Shown piece after piece: positions 36,464 through 47,007 of a stretch of DNA of 64,000 nucleotides (the first letter of the stretch is position 1; each line of letters opens with the position of its first letter). The DNA is from Sphingomonas_L flavalba_A (GTDB lineage Bacteria > Pseudomonadota > Alphaproteobacteria > Sphingomonadales > Sphingomonadaceae): contig NZ_CP180208.1 in assembly GCF_047553045.1 (NCBI RefSeq), positions 2,790,001-2,854,000 on the forward strand. The letters run 5' to 3'. The notes under the pieces were generated by a model. It was not told where the DNA came from and did not search any database. It saw nothing but the letters and a program-made list of their open reading frames with translations. Position numbers and translations under genes: made by a program.

Positions 36464-36706
36464 ATGGCGGGCATCCGGGCCTTGCAGAAGCACATGGCGA
36501 AGCTGGAGGATGCCGAGAAGCCGCGACCGTCCCCGTTCGCCGTTCTCTATGGCTCGTTTGACGCATGGGTTGAGCGCGAGGTGCTTCCCGGTATCGAAAG
36601 CGGGGCACTGGACCATAGGGATATGGTTGCCGTTGTCGCTAGCCTCCGCCGCTGGGAGCAGGATGGCACATGGAGGCAGGCATATGCAGATGACTACTCG
36701 GGTTGA
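36464..36706 (+). CDS. Small unknown protein
   Basis: This is an 80-aa protein (MAGIRALQKHMAKLEDAEKP...) with a mixed helical composition, WVEREVLPGIESGALDHRD and SLRRWEQDGTW. No family recognised; the length and composition resemble phage or integrative-element accessory proteins. Its last 13 bases overlap the end of the convergent XRE regulator gene. It sits 5 bases after the previous small gene and probably shares its transcript. Confidence 0.5.
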   Translation: MAGIRALQKHMAKLEDAEKPRPSPFAVLYGSFDAWVEREVLPGIESGALDHRDMVAVVASLRRWEQDGTWRQAYADDYSG

Positions 36707-36906
36707 AGCAGTTCCGCAGGCTTCGTGCCAAGCGCCGTCGCGATCCTGACCAGAACCAGAACGGACGGGTTGCGCTTTCCACGTTCTATGCCACCAACAT
36801 AGGTAAGGTCGATCTCCGCCGCGAACGCCAACTGCTCTTGCGTCATATCGGCGTGCTGGCGGAATCGCCTCACATTTTTTCCGACAATGCCGCGCCAATC
36901 GTCCAT
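36694..36906 (-). CDS. Small XRE-family (Cro/C1-type HTH) regulator
   Basis: This is a 70-aa protein that is almost only a helix-turn-helix: VGKNVRRFRQHADMTQEQLA, AAEIDLTYVGGIERGKRNPS and VLVRIATALGTKPAELL. It resembles stand-alone repressors carried by mobile elements and some restriction or toxin systems. The gene is read toward the two small unknown genes. A palindrome lies 33 bases upstream of its start and is a likely autoregulatory operator. Its base composition is lower in GC than the neighbouring chromosome. Confidence 0.88.
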   Translation of the reverse strand: MDDWRGIVGKNVRRFRQHADMTQEQLAFAAEIDLTYVGGIERGKRNPSVLVLVRIATALGTKPAELLQPE

Positions 36907-36939
36907 CTCGCGATGGATGGGGACCGGGTATATATTCTC

Positions 36940-36957
36940 TAGGGAATGTAGTCCCTA
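36940..36957. promoter_or_regulatory. Inverted repeat TAGGGA-N6-TCCCTA, candidate operator of the XRE regulator
   Basis: TAGGGA (36940-36945) and TCCCTA (36952-36957) are perfect arms around six bases. A second overlapping pair, ATTC/GAAT (36934-36947), shares one arm. The site lies between the divergent XRE gene (start 36906) and the membrane protein gene (start about 37012), where it could control both. Confidence 0.5.
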
Positions 36958-37011
36958 TTAATCGTTTGTTGTTAGAATGAGCATTGTTTCGGGCTTTTTG
37001 TGGGATGGGTT

Positions 37012-37635
37012 ATGGAAGTTTTGGCGATCATTGTGCTGCTATGCGCGTTCATCTGGTGGCAGGTGAGCAGTAAGAAGAAGCGGGCCCTCGCGAAGCGCAA
37101 TAATATGGAAATGATGCTCGGAGCGAGCAGGGAGTTCGTACCCACTTTCGTAGAAACATTTTGCGAAAACGAGTATGGGTTGGGTGTGGATACAGAGAAC
37201 AATCGCCTCGCTGTTGTGGCCGGTAAGAACCGCCGAATCTTCAATTTTGAACAGATTATTGACGTTGAAACCCTCGTCAACGGGCGATCAGTTTCACGCG
37301 GAGGCGGCGTCAAGAACTGGGGGGCTACGACGGATACCGTTCTCGGCGGCATTGTCGCTTCAGGTAATGTTGCCGGGAGCGTCGCAGCATTGGTTGCTGC
37401 ACACAACAGCAAGATTCAGTGCCTTTCGCTTCGCATTCTGACTGACGAACTGGCTGAGCCGTGGGTTGAGATGAAGGTGTTTGATGTGAAGGAACGAAAG
37501 CCGGTTAGTGACCCTGGCGTTCAAAAAGCCATGCGTCAGTGCGAGGATTGGGACGGCCGACTACGGGCACTGTTAGTAGCATCCCGCAAGACGAAGGTTA
37601 CACCGGAATCCGCAGCGAACGCTTCATTCGCCTGA
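37012..37635 (+). CDS. Unknown membrane-anchored protein of the accessory region
   Basis: This is a 207-aa protein (211 if the GTG at 37000 is used). One N-terminal membrane helix (MEVLAIIVLLCAFIWWQV) is followed by basic KKKRALAKR and a soluble domain with FCENEYGLGVDTENNRLAVV and NFEQIIDVETLVNG. A hydrophobic Gly/Ala stretch lies near 100-120 (GGIVASGNVAGSVAALVAAH). I do not recognise the family; the central part resembles small PH-like or DUF4755-type domains but this is a guess. Its codon use and lower GC differ from the surrounding core genes, which suggests transfer. It ends in a strong hairpin. Confidence 0.6.
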   Translation: MEVLAIIVLLCAFIWWQVSSKKKRALAKRNNMEMMLGASREFVPTFVETFCENEYGLGVDTENNRLAVVAGKNRRIFNFEQIIDVETLVNGRSVSRGGGVKNWGATTDTVLGGIVASGNVAGSVAALVAAHNSKIQCLSLRILTDELAEPWVEMKVFDVKERKPVSDPGVQKAMRQCEDWDGRLRALLVASRKTKVTPESAANASFA

Positions 37636-37641
37636 CGCTGC

Positions 37642-37673
37642 CAGCATCCTACGCCTTCTGGTGTAGGGTGCTG
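37642..37673. terminator. Long hairpin after the accessory membrane protein
   Basis: CAGCATCCTACGCC (37642-37655) pairs with GGTGTAGGGTGCTG (37660-37673) over 14 positions, with two G-T pairs, around loop TTCT. A second palindrome, AGCCGCT-AG-AGCGGCT, follows at 37677-37692. No clean T-tract, but the stem is strong and sits 7 bases past the stop codon. The first is a likely terminator. Confidence 0.6.
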
Positions 37674-37775
37674 CTGAGCCGCTAGAGCGGCTAGAAATAC
37701 GCTAGAAAGTAAAAAGCACCGACCTGCGGTGCCGTGTTGGACCTTCGCTAAGTAACTGTTTTTGCTAGGGGATTT

Positions 37776-37851
<76 letters not shown>

Positions 37852-37918
37852 ACACGGGAGGCGGCGGAATGGTGGATTGGGCGCGCGCAGTCAAGCCGTA
37901 AGGGCAAATTTTATCGCA

Positions 37919-39028
37919 TCAGCCGATCCGGCCGCGCCGCGGCTGGCGGTCGAGCGACATCAGGATGCCGACGCAGATCATCACCGTCATCATCGCCGAT
38001 CCGCCGAACGACACCAACGGCAACGGAATGCCGACGACCGGCGCCAGCCCCATCACCATCATCAGGTTGATCGCGACGTAGAAGAAGATCGTCGTCGCCA
38101 GACCGGCGGCGGCCAGCCGGGCGAAACGGCTCTCCGCCCGCAGGCCGACGCGCACGCCCCAGTTCACCAGCAGCATGAACGCACCGATCAGGAGCAACCC
38201 GCCGAACAGCCCCCATTCCTCCGCCATCGTCGCGAACACGAAATCGGTATGGCCTTCGGGCAGGTAATCGAGGTGGCTCTGCGTGCCGTTCAGAAACCCC
38301 TTGCCGAACAGCCCGCCCGATCCGATCGCGATCTTCGACTGGCTGATGTGATAGCCGGTGCCCAGCGGGTCCGATTCCGGGTTAAGGAAGATCAGCACGC
38401 GGTTGCGCTGGTAATCGTGCATCATCGAAAATGCGATTGGCAGAGACCCGGCTACCGTCGCCACCCCGGCAACGAACAGACGCAGCGGCAACCCGGCAAG
38501 GAACATGACGGTGATGCCGCCGGCCGCGATCATCGTCGCGGTGCCAAGGTCGGGCTGGAGCAGCACCAGCCCGGCGGGCAGCGCGATCATCGCCGCCGCC
38601 GGCCAGATCGCGTGCATGGTGCGCAACTCGGTCGCCGGCAGCAGGGTGTAGAACCGGGCCAGCGCCAGCACGATCGCCGGCTTCATGAACTCGGACGGCT
38701 GCAGGCGAACGATGCCCAGGTCCATCCACCGCTGGCTGCCACCGCTGACCTTGCCGATCAGCTCCACCACGGCCAGCAGCACGACGACGACGATATAGGT
38801 CGGAAAGGCCACCTGCTTCCAGAAATCCTCGCGCAGCCGCGACAGCGCGATGGCGACGATCAGAAACACCAGAAACCGCACGCCCTGAGAGATCGCCCAC
38901 GGCTTCATGTGCCCGCCGGCCGCCGAATAGAGCACCGCCACCCCGAAGCCGGTGATCGCGACGACCAGCAGCAACAGCTTCCACGGCAACTGCTTCAACG
39001 GCGTCGGGACGATGCCGGGCCCGCTCAT
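37919..39028 (-). CDS. rodA: Rod-shape SEDS glycosyltransferase RodA
   Basis: This is a 369-aa integral membrane protein of the SEDS family that polymerises lateral-wall glycan with PBP2. About ten membrane helices are visible. Family signatures include GGSQRWMDLGIVRLQPSEFMKP, VLLQPDLGTA, PLGTGYHISQSKIAIGSGG (the conserved region before the catalytic Asp loop), and GIPLPLVSFGGSAMM at the end. The ATG at 39028 overlaps the mrdA stop (ATGA). It is last in mreB-C-D-mrdA-rodA and lies beside the tRNA-Lys. Confidence 0.96.
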   Translation of the reverse strand: MSGPGIVPTPLKQLPWKLLLLVVAITGFGVAVLYSAAGGHMKPWAISQGVRFLVFLIVAIALSRLREDFWKQVAFPTYIVVVVLLAVVELIGKVSGGSQRWMDLGIVRLQPSEFMKPAIVLALARFYTLLPATELRTMHAIWPAAAMIALPAGLVLLQPDLGTATMIAAGGITVMFLAGLPLRLFVAGVATVAGSLPIAFSMMHDYQRNRVLIFLNPESDPLGTGYHISQSKIAIGSGGLFGKGFLNGTQSHLDYLPEGHTDFVFATMAEEWGLFGGLLLIGAFMLLVNWGVRVGLRAESRFARLAAAGLATTIFFYVAINLMMVMGLAPVVGIPLPLVSFGGSAMMTVMICVGILMSLDRQPRRGRIG

Positions 39029-40977
39029 CGCCCGCCCCCTTCGCCCGGGTCGGGGCCGGTGGCGGCCGGGTGGCGGGCGGCGCGGAACGCCTGCGCCTGC
39101 GCCGCCATCCGCTGGGCGATACCGCCGCCCCACTCCGCTTCCAGCCGCTCCAGCCGGGCCAGCGCCTTCTCACGGTCGAACAGATAGCTGACGACGTCGC
39201 TGGCAATTGGCGCGGCGGTAACGATGTGGCCGCTATGTTCGAGAATGCACGACACCGCATACAGCGGCACGTCCGCCGGGGCGAAACCGATGAACAGCGA
39301 ATGGTCGCGCAACCGGAACGGCAGCGCCGCGTCGCCCAGCACGCCGGTGCGGCGTTCGGCCATGGTGATCCGGCGGACCTGCGCGGTGCCGGTCTTGCCC
39401 GCCATCAATACGTCGGGCACCAGCAACCGGGCGCGGCCGCCGGTGCCGCCACCATTGACCACCGCGTCCATCGCGTCATGGACAATGGCCAGGTGCTCCG
39501 CCGGCACCGGCAACGGATCGGCCACCGGCTGCGCGCCGGTCGCCAGCAGGCGCGGCGCGAACATCCGGCCGGACCCGATCCGCGCCGCCATCACCGCCAG
39601 CTGCAACGGGTTGGTCAGCATATAGCCCTGGCCGATCGACGCGTTGACCGTGTCCGCCGCCGTCCAGTCGCGCTTGTACTTCGCCTTTTTCCACGCGCTG
39701 TCCGGCACGGTGCCGTAACGCTGCGACGCGACCGGCAGGTCGTAGCGCTCGCCCAGCCCGACCAGCCGCGCCATGCGCGCGATCGGATCGTAACCGATGC
39801 GGCGCGCCATGTGATAAAAATAGACGTCGCAGCTCTGCGCCACGGCCTTGCGCATGTCGACCATGCCGTGGCCGCCGCGCTTGTGACAATGGAACAGGCC
39901 GCTGCCGACGCGATAGGCGCCGGTGCACAGCACCGACTCATGCGGCCCGACCCCGGCCTCCAGCAGCGCCAGCGCGTTCATCGGTTTGACCGTCGATCCC
40001 GGCGGGTACAGCCCCTGCAGCACCTTGTTCATCAACGGCAGATGGTCGTTCTGCGACAGCATGTCCCATTCGTCGTGGCTGATGCCGTCGGAAAAACTGT
40101 TCGGGTCGTATGCGGGCATCGACGCCATCGCCAATATGTCTCCATTGGCGCAATCGATGACGACGACGGAACCGGACGCGGTGCCCAGCCGCCGCGCCGC
40201 GTAACTCTGCAGGCCCGCATCGATCGCCAGCCGCACCGTCGCACCGGCGACATCGGGCCGGGTGGTCAATTCGCGGACGATCTTGCCGTGGGCGGTCACC
40301 TCGACCCGCTTGGCGCCGGGCTTGCCGCGCAACGACGGCTCCAGCGTCTTCTCCAGCCCCTCCTTGCCGACCTTGAAGCCGGGGGTGATCAGCAGCGGGT
40401 CCTTCGCCTTCTCATACTCGGCGGCGGACGCCGGGCCGACATAGCCGACAAGATGGCCGACAGCCGCACCGTCCGGGTAGAAACGGGAAAAGCCGCGCCC
40501 CGGCATGATACCGGGCAGGTCGTTCAGCCGCACACTGACCGCGGCATAGCGGTTCCAGTCGAGATTCTCGGCGATCTGCACCGGCTGGAAACGGGCGCCA
40601 CCGTCGAGGTCGTCGCGGATGCGCCGCATCTCATCGTCGGACAGCGCGAGCAGCCGCTGCACCGCCGCCAGCGTCTTGTCGCGGTCGACAAGCCGTTCCG
40701 GGATCAGATCGACGCGGAAATCGGTGCGGTTGATCGCGATCGGCTTGCCGGTGCGGTCGACGATCCAGCCCCGCCGGGGCGGCACCAGCGTCAGGTTGAC
40801 GCGGTTGCTTTCCGACAGAAGGCTGTACCGCTCATTCTCGACCACCGACAGCCAGGCCATCCGCCCGGCCAGCAGCAGGCCGACACCGCCCTGCGCCGCG
40901 CCCAGCACCAGCGCCCGCCGCGTGAACACGAAACCCTGCGTCGCATCGGTAATGACGCGCTTGCCGAACAGTTTCAT
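39025..40977 (-). CDS. mrdA: Penicillin-binding protein 2 (MrdA)
   Basis: This is a 650-aa monofunctional class B PBP, the transpeptidase of the elongasome. One N-terminal membrane helix is followed by the dimerisation domain (VPPRRGWIVDRTGKPIAINR). In the transpeptidase domain, the SxxK motif is STVK in LYPPGSTVKPMNAL, SxN corresponds to SCD in AQSCDVYFYHMARR, and KTG occurs in MAGKTGTAQV. The SCD form is usual in PBP2. The start is the ATG at 40977, overlapping the mreD stop. Longer upstream reading lies inside mreD and is rejected. It works with RodA, encoded next. Confidence 0.96.
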   Translation of the reverse strand: MKLFGKRVITDATQGFVFTRRALVLGAAQGGVGLLLAGRMAWLSVVENERYSLLSESNRVNLTLVPPRRGWIVDRTGKPIAINRTDFRVDLIPERLVDRDKTLAAVQRLLALSDDEMRRIRDDLDGGARFQPVQIAENLDWNRYAAVSVRLNDLPGIMPGRGFSRFYPDGAAVGHLVGYVGPASAAEYEKAKDPLLITPGFKVGKEGLEKTLEPSLRGKPGAKRVEVTAHGKIVRELTTRPDVAGATVRLAIDAGLQSYAARRLGTASGSVVVIDCANGDILAMASMPAYDPNSFSDGISHDEWDMLSQNDHLPLMNKVLQGLYPPGSTVKPMNALALLEAGVGPHESVLCTGAYRVGSGLFHCHKRGGHGMVDMRKAVAQSCDVYFYHMARRIGYDPIARMARLVGLGERYDLPVASQRYGTVPDSAWKKAKYKRDWTAADTVNASIGQGYMLTNPLQLAVMAARIGSGRMFAPRLLATGAQPVADPLPVPAEHLAIVHDAMDAVVNGGGTGGRARLLVPDVLMAGKTGTAQVRRITMAERRTGVLGDAALPFRLRDHSLFIGFAPADVPLYAVSCILEHSGHIVTAAPIASDVVSYLFDREKALARLERLEAEWGGGIAQRMAAQAQAFRAARHPAATGPDPGEGGGR

Positions 40978-41489
40978 CCCGGCAACCGCCAGCGGTCGAG
41001 CAACGCGCACAGCCGGACGGCAAGCGGAAAAACCAGGATCGATACGACGATCTGCGGCACGACGACCAGGACCAAGCCTCCGCCTCCGGTAGCGAGCGCG
41101 ATCACGAAGCCGCCGGCGATCACCAGCGTAATGACGGCGGCGGCAACGAACCAGTCCTGCCAGTAATCGCGCCACAGCAGCCATTTGTCGACCATGTCGA
41201 GCAGCAGGAAAGCCAGCGTCCAGGTCAACATCGCACTGCCCGGCGGCTGACCGCTGAACAGGTCGTCCCATGCGCCAAGCGGCAGCGCCGCCCAGATCCG
41301 CCAGAATTCCGGGCGCAGCAGCCGCCAGGCGATCAGCATCAGGAATCCGGCGGGCGGCACCAGCGGTGTCTGCACGATCACCGGCAGCAGGCTGATCAGC
41401 GAACCGGCCATCGTCGACAGGATCGGCACCGCCCGCGCCCGGACGCTCAGCGTCAACGGGCTGGTCTCCATGCTGATGATCCGCGCCAT
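40974..41489 (-). CDS. mreD: Rod-shape-determining protein MreD
   Basis: This is a 171-aa integral membrane protein with about five helices, containing PPAGFLMLIAWRLLRPEFWR and GAWDDLFSGQPPGSAMLTW, patterns of MreD. It links MreC to the RodA-PBP2 machine. The ATG at 41489 overlaps the mreC stop by one base and its own stop overlaps mrdA by four. MreD sequences vary widely, so position between mreC and mrdA is a main support. Confidence 0.93.
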   Translation of the reverse strand: MARIISMETSPLTLSVRARAVPILSTMAGSLISLLPVIVQTPLVPPAGFLMLIAWRLLRPEFWRIWAALPLGAWDDLFSGQPPGSAMLTWTLAFLLLDMVDKWLLWRDYWQDWFVAAAVITLVIAGGFVIALATGGGGLVLVVVPQIVVSILVFPLAVRLCALLDRWRLPG

Positions 41490-42376
41490 CAGCGCACCGG
41501 GGCGGGCGGCGGCGGCGCCAGCGGCTGCTGGACGGTCGGCTGGTACGGCGCCTCGACCAGCGCGAAGTCGATCCGCGACGGGTCGGCCAGCGGGCGCGCC
41601 AGCGCGTCGTCGCCGGCGACCCGGACGATGATCGCCACCGGGATATCGGGGGCATAGATGCCGCCGACGCCGGAAGTGACAAGCACGTCGCCGACCCGGA
41701 ACGGATTGTCGCCGGCGCCGAGCGCCCGGACGTCGACGGCACCGCTGCCGGTGCCGGTGGCGATCGCCGGCAGGCCGTCGCGAGAGCGGCGGACCGGCAC
41801 CATCGTCCCGCCGTCGGTCAGCAGCGCGACCTGCGCGCTCGATCCGCCGACGGCGACGACCCGGCCGATCAGCCCGGTGGCGGCGCGCACCGGCATGCCG
41901 GCGCGAATCCCCGCGTCACGCCCGGCACCAAGCACGGCGAAGCGGCGGCTGCTGGTCACCGACGAACTGACCAGTCGGGCGACGGCGACGCGCGCCGGCG
42001 CCTGCTCGACAATGCCAAGCAGCGCCTTCAGCTTGCGGTTCTCGATCTCGATCCCGTGGGCGCGGGCGACTTCGGCGCGCTGGCTTTCCAGCTCGGCGCG
42101 CATCGCCTGGTTCTTGGACGCGGCGAACACGTAATCGGACAGTTGCGACACGATCATGCCGCTGCCCCGCGCGATACCGCGCCCGGCGGATGAAATCGGC
42201 GCCGTCGCATCGCTGACGACGGTACGGACCGCGCCGAAGCCGGTCGGGTCGATCGCGGCGACGACCAGCATCAGCAGCGCGAACAGCGCCCCGCCGATCG
42301 CGACGACATAGCTGAGGAACAGGCCATACTGCGCCCGGCGCGAATAACCGGGACGGCGGTTTTTCGGCGGGGTCAT
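41489..42376 (-). CDS. mreC: Rod-shape-determining protein MreC
   Basis: This is a 295-aa bitopic periplasmic scaffold of the elongasome. A short basic cytoplasmic tail (PPKNRRPGYSRRAQYG) precedes a membrane helix (about 17-40), a coiled coil (AMRAELESQRAEVARAHGIEIENRKLKAL, about 88-118), and a C-terminal double beta-barrel (VGGSSAQVALLTDGGTMVPV, LVTSGVGGIYAPDIPVAIIV). The end is Pro-rich. It directly precedes mreD and follows mreB after 135 bases. Confidence 0.95.
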   Translation of the reverse strand: MTPPKNRRPGYSRRAQYGLFLSYVVAIGGALFALLMLVVAAIDPTGFGAVRTVVSDATAPISSAGRGIARGSGMIVSQLSDYVFAASKNQAMRAELESQRAEVARAHGIEIENRKLKALLGIVEQAPARVAVARLVSSSVTSSRRFAVLGAGRDAGIRAGMPVRAATGLIGRVVAVGGSSAQVALLTDGGTMVPVRRSRDGLPAIATGTGSGAVDVRALGAGDNPFRVGDVLVTSGVGGIYAPDIPVAIIVRVAGDDALARPLADPSRIDFALVEAPYQPTVQQPLAPPPPAPVR

Positions 42377-42511
42377 CGCCGCGGGCCTAGGCGCGCGTCA
42401 TCCTCGCGGAGGCGGAAAGCCGGGAGCCGCCGGCCACGCGGCGCATGCCGGCAGCGTCTCCGAAGGTCCGACGACGCGGGAATGAACGGGGGTATGCGGC
42501 CGCCATGCGCC

Positions 42512-43555
42512 TCACGCGCTCAGCAGGACGCCGCGATAGATCGGGTCCTCAAGCGCCCGGCCGGTGCCGAGCGCAACGCAGGTCAGCGGGTCGTCGGCGA
42601 CGGTCACCGGCAGGCCGGTCTCGTCGCGCAGCACCTCGTCGATCCCTTCGAGCAGCCCGCCGCCGCCGGTGATGACGATGCCCTGGTCGACAATGTCGGC
42701 GGCCAGTTCCGGCGCGGTGTTCTCCAGCGCGATGCGCACGCCCTCGATGATCGTTCCGACCGGCTCGCTCAGCGCCTCGGCGATCTGGCCCTGGTTGATC
42801 TCGATCTCCTTGGGTACGCCGTTGACCAGGTCGCGCCCCTTGATCTGGATGGTCTGGCCGACGCCGTCCGCCGGCGGCTTGGCGATGCCGACTTCCTTCT
42901 TGATCCGCTCCGCCGTCGCCTCGCCGATCAGCAGATTGTGGTTGCGGCGGACATAGCTGACGATCGCCTCGTCCATCTTGTCGCCGCCAACGCGGACGGA
43001 GGTGGTGTAGGCAAGGCCGCGCAGCGACAGCACCGCCACCTCGGTCGTGCCGCCGCCGATGTCGACGACCATCGACCCGATCGGCTCGGTCACCGGCATG
43101 TCGGCGCCGATCGCGGCGGCCATCGGTTCCTCGATCAGCCAGACCTGGCTGGCGCCGGCGTTGGACGCGGCGTCGCGAATCGCCCGGCGCTCGACCTTGG
43201 TCGACCCCGACGGCACGCAGATGACGATCTCGGGAAAGCGCCAGGGCCGCGACTTGCCGCCGTGCACCTTGTGAATGAAGTGCTTGATCATCTGCTCGGC
43301 GACGTCGATGTCGGCGATGACGCCGTCGCGCAGCGGCCGGATCGCCTCGATCGTGCCGGGGGTCTTGCCCATCATCAGCTTGGCGTCGTCGCCGACCGCC
43401 TTGACCCGCTTGATGCCGTCGATCGTCTCGATCGCCACCACCGACGGCTCGTTCAGAACAATGCCGCGCCCGCGCAGATACACGACGGTGTTCGCCGTGC
43501 CGAGGTCGATCGCCATATCGTGGGACATGAATTTGAAGAAGCGGGTGAATGCCAT
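42512..43555 (-). CDS. mreB: Actin-like cell-shape protein MreB
   Basis: This is a 347-aa actin homologue that forms membrane-bound filaments guiding wall elongation. It starts with a membrane-contacting amphipathic helix (MAFTRFFKFM), followed by the phosphate-1 loop MAIDLGTANTVVYLRGRGIVL, phosphate-2 VVDIGGGTTEVAVLS and adenosine region GIVITGGGGLLEGI. The start at the ATG at 43555 is preferred over longer readings lacking similarity. It is head of the rod-shape operon and divergent from mutL; the 135 bases at 43556-43690 hold both promoters. Confidence 0.97.
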   Translation of the reverse strand: MAFTRFFKFMSHDMAIDLGTANTVVYLRGRGIVLNEPSVVAIETIDGIKRVKAVGDDAKLMMGKTPGTIEAIRPLRDGVIADIDVAEQMIKHFIHKVHGGKSRPWRFPEIVICVPSGSTKVERRAIRDAASNAGASQVWLIEEPMAAAIGADMPVTEPIGSMVVDIGGGTTEVAVLSLRGLAYTTSVRVGGDKMDEAIVSYVRRNHNLLIGEATAERIKKEVGIAKPPADGVGQTIQIKGRDLVNGVPKEIEINQGQIAEALSEPVGTIIEGVRIALENTAPELAADIVDQGIVITGGGGLLEGIDEVLRDETGLPVTVADDPLTCVALGTGRALEDPIYRGVLLSA

Positions 43556-43690
43556 CGGTATCCTGTCCGTACTGCGTGCCGGCGATGCCCCCGCGCCGTC
43601 CTGATCCGTCGCCCGTTGCGGGTGCCGCGACACAAAAATTCGGTAAACGCCGGGGTGCGAAGTCAGGTCGCTTGGGCTAGAGCCTGTCGC

Positions 43691-45441
<1,751 letters not shown>

Positions 45442-45445
<4 letters not shown>

Positions 45446-45774
45446 CCGCGCCAACCCTGCTGATCTACCTTGCCGCGGCGCTGGCCGAAATCGGCGGCTG
45501 CTTCGCCTTCTGGGCATGGCTGAAGCTCGGCCGCTCCGCGCTGTGGCTGGCGCCCGGCATCGCCGCCCTCTGCCTGTTCGCCTGGCTGCTGACCCTTGTC
45601 GACGCCGATCACGCCGGCCGCGCCTTCGCCGCCTATGGCGGCATCTACATCGTCAGCGCGCTCGGCTGGCTGTGGCTGGTCGAAGGCGCCCGGCCGGACC
45701 GGTGGGATGTCGCTGGCGCGATGCTCTGCCTGCTCGGCGCGGCACTGATCCTGTGGGGACCGCGCGCGCGCTGA
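45442..45774 (+). CDS. YnfA-family (UPF0060) small membrane protein
   Basis: This is a 110-aa protein with four membrane helices. It has LAAALAEIGGCFAFWAWLK at helix 1, AGRAFAAYGGIYIVSALGW, and VEGARPDRWDVAGAMLCLLG, the UPF0060/YnfA pattern. The family is related to small multidrug resistance-like transporters, but no function is firmly assigned. The ATG at 45442 overlaps the mutL stop by 4 bases, so it is translationally coupled to mutL. Confidence 0.92.
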
Positions 45775-45781
45775 TATCGGC

Positions 45782-46423
45782 TCAATCGCGGGCCGCGCGC
45801 AGCGCCGCGCCAGCGACGAACGGCGTCGCGGCGACGATCAGCAACGCCGTCGCCGCCAGCAGCTTCAGCGCCCCGGCCCCCATCGGGTCAAGCATCCCGG
45901 CGCCGAAGATCAGCACCGGCACGACCAGCGGCAGCATCAGCAGCCCGGCGAGCGCCCCGGCGCTGCGCAGCCCGGCGGTCAAAGCCGCGACCGCCACCGC
46001 CAGCGCCGCCAGCGCCGGGGTGCCGGCAAGCAGGCCCAGTTCGACCCGCCACAGCGCGTCGCCGTCCATGCCGAACAGCACGCTTGCCGGCAGCGCCGCC
46101 AGCATCAGCGGCGGGCCGAAACCGATCCAGTGGGCGACCATCTTGGCCAGCGCGACCATTTCGTCGGGAATGCCGCGCAGCGCATATTGGTCGATCACGC
46201 CGGCCGCCCGGTCCGGTTCGACCAGCCGGTCGACCGGCAGCAGCGCGGCGAGCAGCGCCGCCACCCACAGCGTGCCGCCGCCGATCCGCGCCAGCAGCGG
46301 CGCGTCCGGCCCGACCGCGAACGGAAACAGCGTCGCGACCAGCAGAAAGAACAGCAGCGGCAGCAGCAGCCCGCCGCCGCGCCAGGCATTGGCCAGGTCT
46401 CGCAGGATGATCGCGCCGATCAT
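45782..46423 (-). CDS. ccmB: Heme exporter membrane protein CcmB
   Basis: This is a 213-aa membrane protein with six helices: ILRDLANAWRGGGLLLPLLF at the start, DRAAGVIDQYALRGIP, and LPLVVPVLIFGAG in the C-terminal half, all CcmB signatures. With CcmA it forms the ABC complex needed for cytochrome c maturation (heme handover to CcmE). The ATG at 46423 overlaps the ccmA stop. Other ccm genes are not in the window. Confidence 0.94.
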   Translation of the reverse strand: MIGAIILRDLANAWRGGGLLLPLLFFLLVATLFPFAVGPDAPLLARIGGGTLWVAALLAALLPVDRLVEPDRAAGVIDQYALRGIPDEMVALAKMVAHWIGFGPPLMLAALPASVLFGMDGDALWRVELGLLAGTPALAALAVAVAALTAGLRSAGALAGLLMLPLVVPVLIFGAGMLDPMGAGALKLLAATALLIVAATPFVAGAALRAARD

Positions 46424-47007
46424 CGCCCCGCCCCGCCGAGGATGATCGCCTGCGGGTCGGTGATGCCCAGCGCCTGATGCGACGCCGCGACAACCACGCC
46501 CCCCGCCGCCCGGTGGTCGGCGATAATCCGCTCCAGCCGCACCAGGCCGTCGCCGTCCAGCCCGTTGGCCGGTTCGTCGAGCAGCCACAGCCCGGCGCCG
46601 CTCGCCACCACCCGGGCCAGCGTCGCGCGCTTGCGCTGGCCGGTCGACAGCATCCGCACCGGCACCGGCGCCAGCGCGGTCAGGCCCAGCGCATCCATCG
46701 CCGCCGCCAGCCGCGCCCCGCCGCCGTCCAGCCGCGCCCAGAAACCCAGCGCGGCGGCCAGCGGCAGCCGGGCGTCGAGCGCGATCGCCTCGTCGGCGAG
46801 CGCGATACCGCCCGCCCGCGCGATCTGCCCCGCCGTCGGCGCCAGCAGCCCGGCAGCCAGCCGCAGCAGGCTCGACTTGCCGATGCCGTTCGGGCCGGAC
46901 AGCACCGCCGCCGCCCCGGCCTCCAACACGAAGTCCATGTCGGCGAACAGCATCCGCCCGCCGCGCGCGCAGGCGACACCGCTGAACACCAGCCGCGCCG
47001 CGCTCAC
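46420..47007 (-). CDS. ccmA: Heme exporter ATPase CcmA
   Basis: This is a 195-aa ABC ATPase for cytochrome c biogenesis. Walker A is GPNGIGKSSLLRLAAG (the GIGKSS form), the signature is LSTGQRKRATLAR, Walker B is LWLLDEPANGLDGDG, and the H-loop is VVAASHQ. The Q/K-rich signature LSxGQRKR and the short length are diagnostic of CcmA. It lies between a zincin gene (4-base overlap) and ccmB (4-base overlap). Confidence 0.95.
   Translation of the reverse strand: MSAARLVFSGVACARGGRMLFADMDFVLEAGAAAVLSGPNGIGKSSLLRLAAGLLAPTAGQIARAGGIALADEAIALDARLPLAAALGFWARLDGGGARLAAAMDALGLTALAPVPVRMLSTGQRKRATLARVVASGAGLWLLDEPANGLDGDGLVRLERIIADHRAAGGVVVAASHQALGITDPQAIILGGAGR

Noticed and set aside
42482..43690. N-terminal extension of mutL, about 400 codons upstream
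   Set aside because: The extension is antisense to mreB and lacks similarity to MutL. The ATG at 43691 gives the standard MutL start.
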